From: Thuidium tamariscinum
Taxonomy: Eukaryota; Streptophyta; Bryopsida; Hypnales; Thuidiaceae
Reading direction: 5' to 3'
DNA length: 64,000 nt
NCBI GenBank assembly: GCA_947034885.2
Contig: OX344752.2
Coordinates: forward strand, 27,532,386 to 27,596,385
Shown: positions 58,604 to 64,000 of the stretch, piece after piece
Layout of the letters: every line of letters starts with the position of its first letter
How positions within the stretch are numbered: position 1 is the stretch's first letter
The notes under the pieces: generated by a model
What the model saw: only the letters and a program-made list of their open reading frames with translations
The model's database searches: none
Told to the model about the DNA's origin: nothing
Position numbers and translations under genes: made by a program

Positions 58604-60300
58604 TGTAATACAACTTTTCTAAGACAAAAGCAAAGCAATTCCGAATAGGTTTGTTCGTGGGAAAACTCAAATTAGCTTAGTGTTTAAGTTAGCTAATGTC
58701 ACTTTGTAGGTAAATTATGTTGTTAATCTTAATGTATTAGGGTATTTGGTATATTTCATCCTTTATTTAGGAATGGGAAAGGAATTCTCTTTCTATTTTC
58801 CGTTCAATTATAAATAAAAATTTCTAACCACTAAATTCGTCTCGGTCATATCTTAAAATAAATGAAAATCTAGGGTATAAACTAAAGAACCTACATTCAC
58901 AAATCTCATATTTTGAATTCACTAAAATATATTACAAATATATTTGTTTGCAATCTGCATTTCACAATATATATTCAAACTTTGAAAATTCGGTTAAACC
59001 GAGAATTCATTGATTGTCTTTCGCAAATTTAATTTCAACATTTAAGTCGCTTTAAGCGCTAATGACTCAATTACTTTAAGTAAATGTAACACCCACCCTT
59101 TTTAGGGATTGAAAACAACCAAGAACATCACTTTAAGCAAACACATTAACACATATATGCTTGAAGCAATTCAAAGATTTTCCTTAAAGGATGTAGAATA
59201 TGATTTGTTAAATTATTTAAAAAATTTCAAATTCTTTCCTTTTCAAGGCTCCGGTCTTCATTCGACTATGTATTCTTTCATCTTTAGTTTTGAGCTTTCT
59301 CCATTTGCATCACCATGATATCTTGGAGCCTTTTTAAAAAAAATTGTAATACTAATCCTAAATTATGCTTATTAAATTTTACACAACTACATATAAATTA
59401 TGATGAAAGAATTTAAATACACATTCAAACATTCAATCATATACTCATGTCTTCAATTGGAACTCCATTTATTTAACATATGAATAATCATTCAATATTG
59501 AGAATGTACATCAATTAATTATAATTGTTCAATGATTTCTAATCATTAGAAATGTAAACTCATGTTTCAACTCAAAACCAATCTCAATCCTTAACTTTGT
59601 TGCAAACATTCATGTCCATTTGTGATACAAAGATATTCCAATCCTTTAAATAAAATTAATTACCATTCACTGGATTTAAGTTTCAAAATAAAATCCAATC
59701 TCTAAATCACTCAACTCCAAACCAATCCCTAGTTTACAAGAAGAAATTCCAATCACTGGAATTTTTAATTATTAAGTCAATTCCTAACTTAATATTTTGC
59801 TCTTCTTTACTTCAAATCTTACTTTAAGCATTTACACAAAAATTCTCTTAAAGATAAAACATAACCAATAAATACAATCTACTCAATATAATCAAATTTT
59901 CTCTTAAAGAGATTCTCCTTTATAAAATGCTCAAGGCAAAGAATACTTGTTCATCACTTAAGTGAATATTAAATTATATTTATTCAATTTAATTTATTTG
60001 ACATTCATAAATGTTCAAAGCAACATATCATTAAAATTGAATTTCATGCTTTAAGCAATAATCACACTATCACTTAAGTGAATATTAAAACTAAGAAAGA
60101 CAACTATGAATTTTTAAATTAATACAACAAGGAAAAAACACACAATCTCACATCACCAAAAATACAAGAGAAAACTAAAGAGAGAAAAATGAAAGAAGAA
60201 AGACTATTTATCACAATTCTTCTTCAAACACCCCTTCCAATCTCTTAGTAAAAAATCGTCAAAATCTACAACCGCTCAAGTCAAAAAGTCCTTTCACACT
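58604..60300 (-). mobile_element. Decayed LTR next to the tRNA-Asp primer site
   Basis: From the primer site upward the sequence resembles the start of the solo-LTR-like insertion at 25245: TGTA, then CTAAGACAAAAGC versus CTTAGGAAACAAAAC, CAATTCC, GGGAAAACTCAAAT, a TCACTTT block and a TTTATTTAGGAA block. It also has CCAATCACTGG-type motifs (59640-59760) and a purine-rich block near 60170-60210 that recall that insertion. The far boundary is not defined; the end given is approximate. Confidence 0.5.
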
Positions 60301-60599
60301 TTAACTTCAAATATCACTACATTCACACTTAATTACTCAAAACTTTAAACATTTAACCCATTTCACACTCAAAAAAACAAAATTTAACTAAAAAATAAAA
60401 TTGTCTTGATTACACTTAGTAAATTGTTATAATTTTTAAATCCAATGGTTAGTTTTTTCCACAATTAATTCCATGAAAACAAGACAAAGTATCCTTTACT
60501 TTTTTAATAGTTAAAATTAAAATTTTCAAAAATGTCCATGTGCAAAAAAAACATGAAAATTGGACAATTCACTGAAAATCTCAATTAAAAAAACATTGT

Positions 60600-60705
60600 T
60601 AGGCCTTGAGGGGTTAGAGGAGAAAAATTGAATTTTTGTCCATAATTATCTACCTAAAATCTCTATATTGTTAGAAAAATGCTATTCGGTCATTTAGAGG
60701 TTAAT
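60600..60705. repeat. Terminal fragment of the TTAA-flanked family
   Basis: CCTTGAGGGGTTAG at ~60613 and CATTTAGAGGTTAA at ~60690 resemble the family terminus. The stretch between them resembles the right-end interior. Fragment only. Confidence 0.45.
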
Positions 60706-60931
60706 TTTTTAATTCTCAATTGTTTAAGTTTTATCTTCCAAAGAATTTATCCAAAAAAATGTATGTCAACTCTTGAACTTGCAAGTGTTCATTATATATT
60801 GAAGAAATATGTTCAAAATTTATACTTCAACCTTCAAAAAAATATTTCATATTCATGCTTGAAAGTAATAGTATATACAATTTTTTTTTAAACTTTATCA
60901 TTCACAAATCAGTGTTTATAAAATTCAGCAA

Positions 60932-61269
60932 ACTTCAATGGCCGTTTTCACATAGTAAATTAACTTATTTCTTAAAACTTTGAACTAATAAAAGTTGGTA
61001 AATGAAGTAAACTTTCATCTCCAAAAATCCGTTTGCAATTTGGAGTCTTCAATTTAATGTTATGGACAAATTTCAGAGAAAGGTTGGAATGGCCATTTTC
61101 CTTTGACACTTTTAAACATCCTCTTTGATTTTTGTTCATAACTTTCTATTAAAGACTCCAAATCTCAAACGGATTTTTGGAGATGAAAGTTCACTTCATT
61201 TACCAACTTTTCTTAATTAAAAGTTTTCGGAGAAATGTTAATTTACCATGTGAAAATGGCCATTGAAGT
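60932..61269. repeat. ~340-bp inverted repeat with ~130-bp arms
   Basis: The left arm (CTTCAATGGCCGTTTTCACA, AAAAGTTGGTAAATGAAGT, TCTCCAAAAATCCGTTTG) recurs inverted on the right (CAAACGGATTTTTGGAGA, ACTTCATTTACCAACTTTT, TGTGAAAATGGCCATTGAAG). It is a foldback or MITE of unknown family. Confidence 0.75.
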
Positions 61270-61339
61270 CTGTTGTCTTTACATTGCAGATGAAAAAATA
61301 TCGAGAAAATCATTAAATAGAAAACACACCCACTTGTAA

Positions 61340-61545
61340 GCATGAGGTCATTTGCATGGTCTGCTGGTAAAAGGCCTTAGCCTCGTGACCCTAAGGTGAG
61401 TGGTTCAAACCCCACCGGTGGCTTGCTTGTGTGGCGTGGCTACCTACGTGGCCTAGTGTGCGTGGCAGGGCTGCCAAGTGCTTGCCTAGGTGGCCCTACG
61501 TACGTGGCAGGGGTTGCTACGTGGCGTCAGGCCATTAGCTTAAAA
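61340..61545 (+). mobile_element. tRNA-derived SINE-like block
   Basis: 61357-61376 (TGGTCTGCTGGTAAAAGGCC) resembles a pol III A box, and 61402-61411 (GGTTCAAACC) matches the B box at the spacing found in tRNAs. The T-stem and acceptor-like parts do not fold into a clean tRNA. A GC-rich body follows with five or more GTGGC/ACGTGGC motifs, ending near GCGTCAGGCCATTAG before AT-rich DNA. A SINE with a tRNA-like head is the best reading; a tRNA pseudogene is the alternative. Confidence 0.5.
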
Positions 61546-64000
61546 ATTTTAAGTTTTTTTTAAGAAAATAAAATGTTGAAAATTAACATTTTTTTGTTGC
61601 CAAATCAACACTTTCTAGTTACTTCATCAACACTTTGTATTGATAAACCACACAAAAATGTTGATTTGGACGTCCAAATCAACATATTTGTGCTATGTAA
61701 TGTCCATATCAATACGTCCTAATCAACATAAAAATGAACAAAAAAAATCAACATTTTTTTGTTACTTTGGACGTTGATTTTTCTACTAGTGTCTATATTA
61801 CTGTAAACAAAGGAAGAAGGGGGAGAAGGACACAATTAGCGGCATACTCTTAAAAATCACCTCCTAAGTCACTCCTCGGTTCCTCCCAATCTCTCCCTCA
61901 ACAACTCTCGAGTGGCCCAAAGAATATACAAGCTCCTACAATAGTAACTTTATCAAATACCAACACATACTTGAGGGGATCTTAAGTTCCCAAAGGTGCC
62001 AACCAAAAGTGCCACAAGGGTATAAAAATCCAAGCAAAAACTATCAAAAACTTCTTGACATTACAAGTCAAGAAAATGCGGCATAACTTAAGTCTAATAG
62101 TGTTTTTTCAAAAATGTAGGGAGTAAGAGAGAGAGAGAGAGAATGAGGGGAGAATGGTCGCCCTTTTATACCAAAAAGTGGCATTCACCCCACCCCCCGT
62201 CTTAATCTATTAAGAAAAACTAGATTAGAAAATAAGGCTTGACCATATATGTAGCCACTTCCAAATCTAATTATCTACTTTAAAATCTATGAAATTTAAA
62301 TTTAGAATTTAAATTCCAACTAACTTTTACAAGAACTTGCAATCTCCCTATTTTTGCCTTTCCAAAATCTACAAGTTCTTACATAGAACTTGTTTTCATG
62401 TGTTCCCACCTACTTTTACATGAATTTCAAATTTACTTATATCAAGGCACTTGGGTTTACATCTTCTTGTTTTTTGAGATGTACTTTGCTCCCAAGTGCT
62501 TCCCAAGTTCTTTACAGATTCTCAGTGAATTCCCTATGACCATTGGGGGTCCCAAATTCCATTTTCTCTAACATGTGCTGTCTCTAAATGCTAACTTTTG
62601 AAGTTTGACTCTGAATTATAAATGGATTGTGCTGTTAGATCCGGAAAGCCATAGTTAGCTTCAGAAAAAAAATCTCTTATTTCTAAAACTATGCTCTAAA
62701 ACTCAACAAAACTCAATGTAAGTTGGCATCAAAGTTGGGAAAAAATCCCAACTTTTAGAGTTTGATTCTTTTGGCCCCAATTTTTTCACTAGGCTCTCAA
62801 GTAGGTAGAGGGGGATAGGAATAAACCTAAAGTAGGCCTCAATATGATGTCGTACATTTCCAGTATGCCGATCAACCTCTAACATTGCCAAATAATATGC
62901 CAATTGTCGGAGGCGTTTGTCGGTTCTAAGGCTTTTGCCTATTGAAATGCCATGAAACTTGGGGGATGTCTTGTTAGTGTGAAATCACTTAGCCGGATTT
63001 TTAATGGGATTTAATCGCACCTTGAAAGATTCCTATAAATTTCCATCCAAGAACTATCATGGTTGACAATTTAAGATAATAACCAATAATCATTGAAAAA
63101 TTCCCAAATTTTGGAGGGGACCTTCTATTAAATCCCCTCATGTAGATGTGAACTTACATCCTACCTGTATATGCTGATAAATAGAGAATAGCTAAGTACC
63201 TGCAATTCTATGATTAGTATTTTTTCCGTATCCTCTTTGAAACTATGGGGAGGTGAAATCTCACCTTAGGTTCTCCTATCTAAAATTTAATTAACTCAAT
63301 GTAGCCCTTGCAAGCTTATTATCCTATCTTCCCACATTCCACTAAAACTATCGTCAATTCACCCATTGTAAGACTTAATTGGAAACTAAACTCATACAAA
63401 CCCCTTCTATCAACCAAATACTATATTGGCATGTAGAATTCCAATATCAGTTTTATATCTTTGTGTGGGTTTTATGTACTTATTTGTATGTTAAATTATA
63501 TAGAAATAAAAAAAAATTAATGAATCCCCAATGACGAATTTGAGGCTCATGGAGGTAGACATAACAATGTTTAACCGAACTTTGGTACTAAATGTTTAAA
63601 ATTTTCTACAACTAGTATCCAATCAAGGATTTGAGGTTAAACCTCTAATACAAAATAAAGAAAATAGGAATCAATTGAAAGAACCTTAAACCTTCAAGCT
63701 TCAATAAGAAAATAAGAAAATTTAGCCAAGATTTTTAGTTCAAGAAGTGCTCCAACCACGTCGGTAGCAAATTTTTTTTAAAAAGAATAAAGTGTTGATG
63801 TACAAAAAATAAGGGTATTGACAACTTTGAGGGGGCCTTTATATACTCGTTTTTTAGTCCTCTTCGGTAAGTTGCCAATAAAAATATTTTGTTACTTTTA
63901 TCCCTCATCTACCCTAAATGTAATTTAAAAATAATACTTGTTTAATGGCAAAAAATTCTAAAATTCTCTTCATTTAGCTATTAAATCTTGGCCAAATCAA
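61546..64000. other. Intergenic DNA with short repeats
   Basis: 61580-61791 is rich in direct and inverted ATCAACATTTTT / GTTGATTT motifs and ends TTTCTACTAGTG, a CACTA-like right terminus without an identified left end. A (GA)n tract lies at 62126-62142. No host gene was recognised to the end of the window; a 66-codon minus frame at 62703-62903 has no motif. Confidence 0.4.

Noticed and set aside
61355-61425. A functional tRNA gene
   Set aside because: A- and B-box-like words are present but the T stem and acceptor stem do not pair cleanly; a SINE head fits better.

Overview
This window looks like nuclear DNA of a land plant. It is AT-rich, crowded with decayed transposable elements, and holds four recognisable host gene loci plus one pseudogene. 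Two intronless genes encode sperm-tail PG-rich (SHIPPO/ODF3-type) repeat proteins, which points to a lineage with flagellated sperm. Together with plant-type Ty1/copia, CACTA and tRNA-Asp-primed LTR elements and introns of about 100-350 bp, this suggests a seed-free plant, most likely a bryophyte. The species is inferred, not read from the sequence.

Layout. 1-14,000: no host gene; CACTA-type MITEs, a TTAA-flanked element, a small foldback, a GC-core MITE and a 1.2-kb palindrome. 14,131-20,227 (minus): a ~15-exon CCDC93 homologue, a subunit of the endosomal CCC (COMMD/CCDC22/CCDC93) recycling complex. 20,500-29,400: repeats, including an element with 4-bp target-site duplications (TSDs) that was later split by a 2.7-kb solo-LTR-like insertion. 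29,404-34,614: a complete copia element with 5-bp TSDs, near-identical LTRs and one gag-pol frame broken by nine stops. 36,493-47,197: a GC-richer island with two SHIPPO genes (209 and 400 aa), one intact and one frameshifted S-protein-homologue (self-incompatibility S1 family) gene, a 220-bp tandem array and segmental duplications. 47,200-64,000: repeats again, including two more 4-bp-TSD elements, a second GC-core MITE, a (TA)n tract, a truncated LTR beside a tRNA-Asp primer site, a 340-bp inverted repeat and a tRNA-derived SINE-like block.

How the genes relate. There is no operon. CCDC93 is a housekeeping trafficking gene. The SHIPPO and S1-like genes form a locally duplicated accessory cluster: one set should act in the sperm flagellar axoneme, the other encodes small secreted cysteine-rich proteins. 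The strongest candidates for undescribed features are the two non-autonomous DNA-element families (4-bp TSD with a GGGTCATTGCAAG terminus; TTAA-flanked CCCCTAAA terminus) and the S1/SHIPPO cluster.
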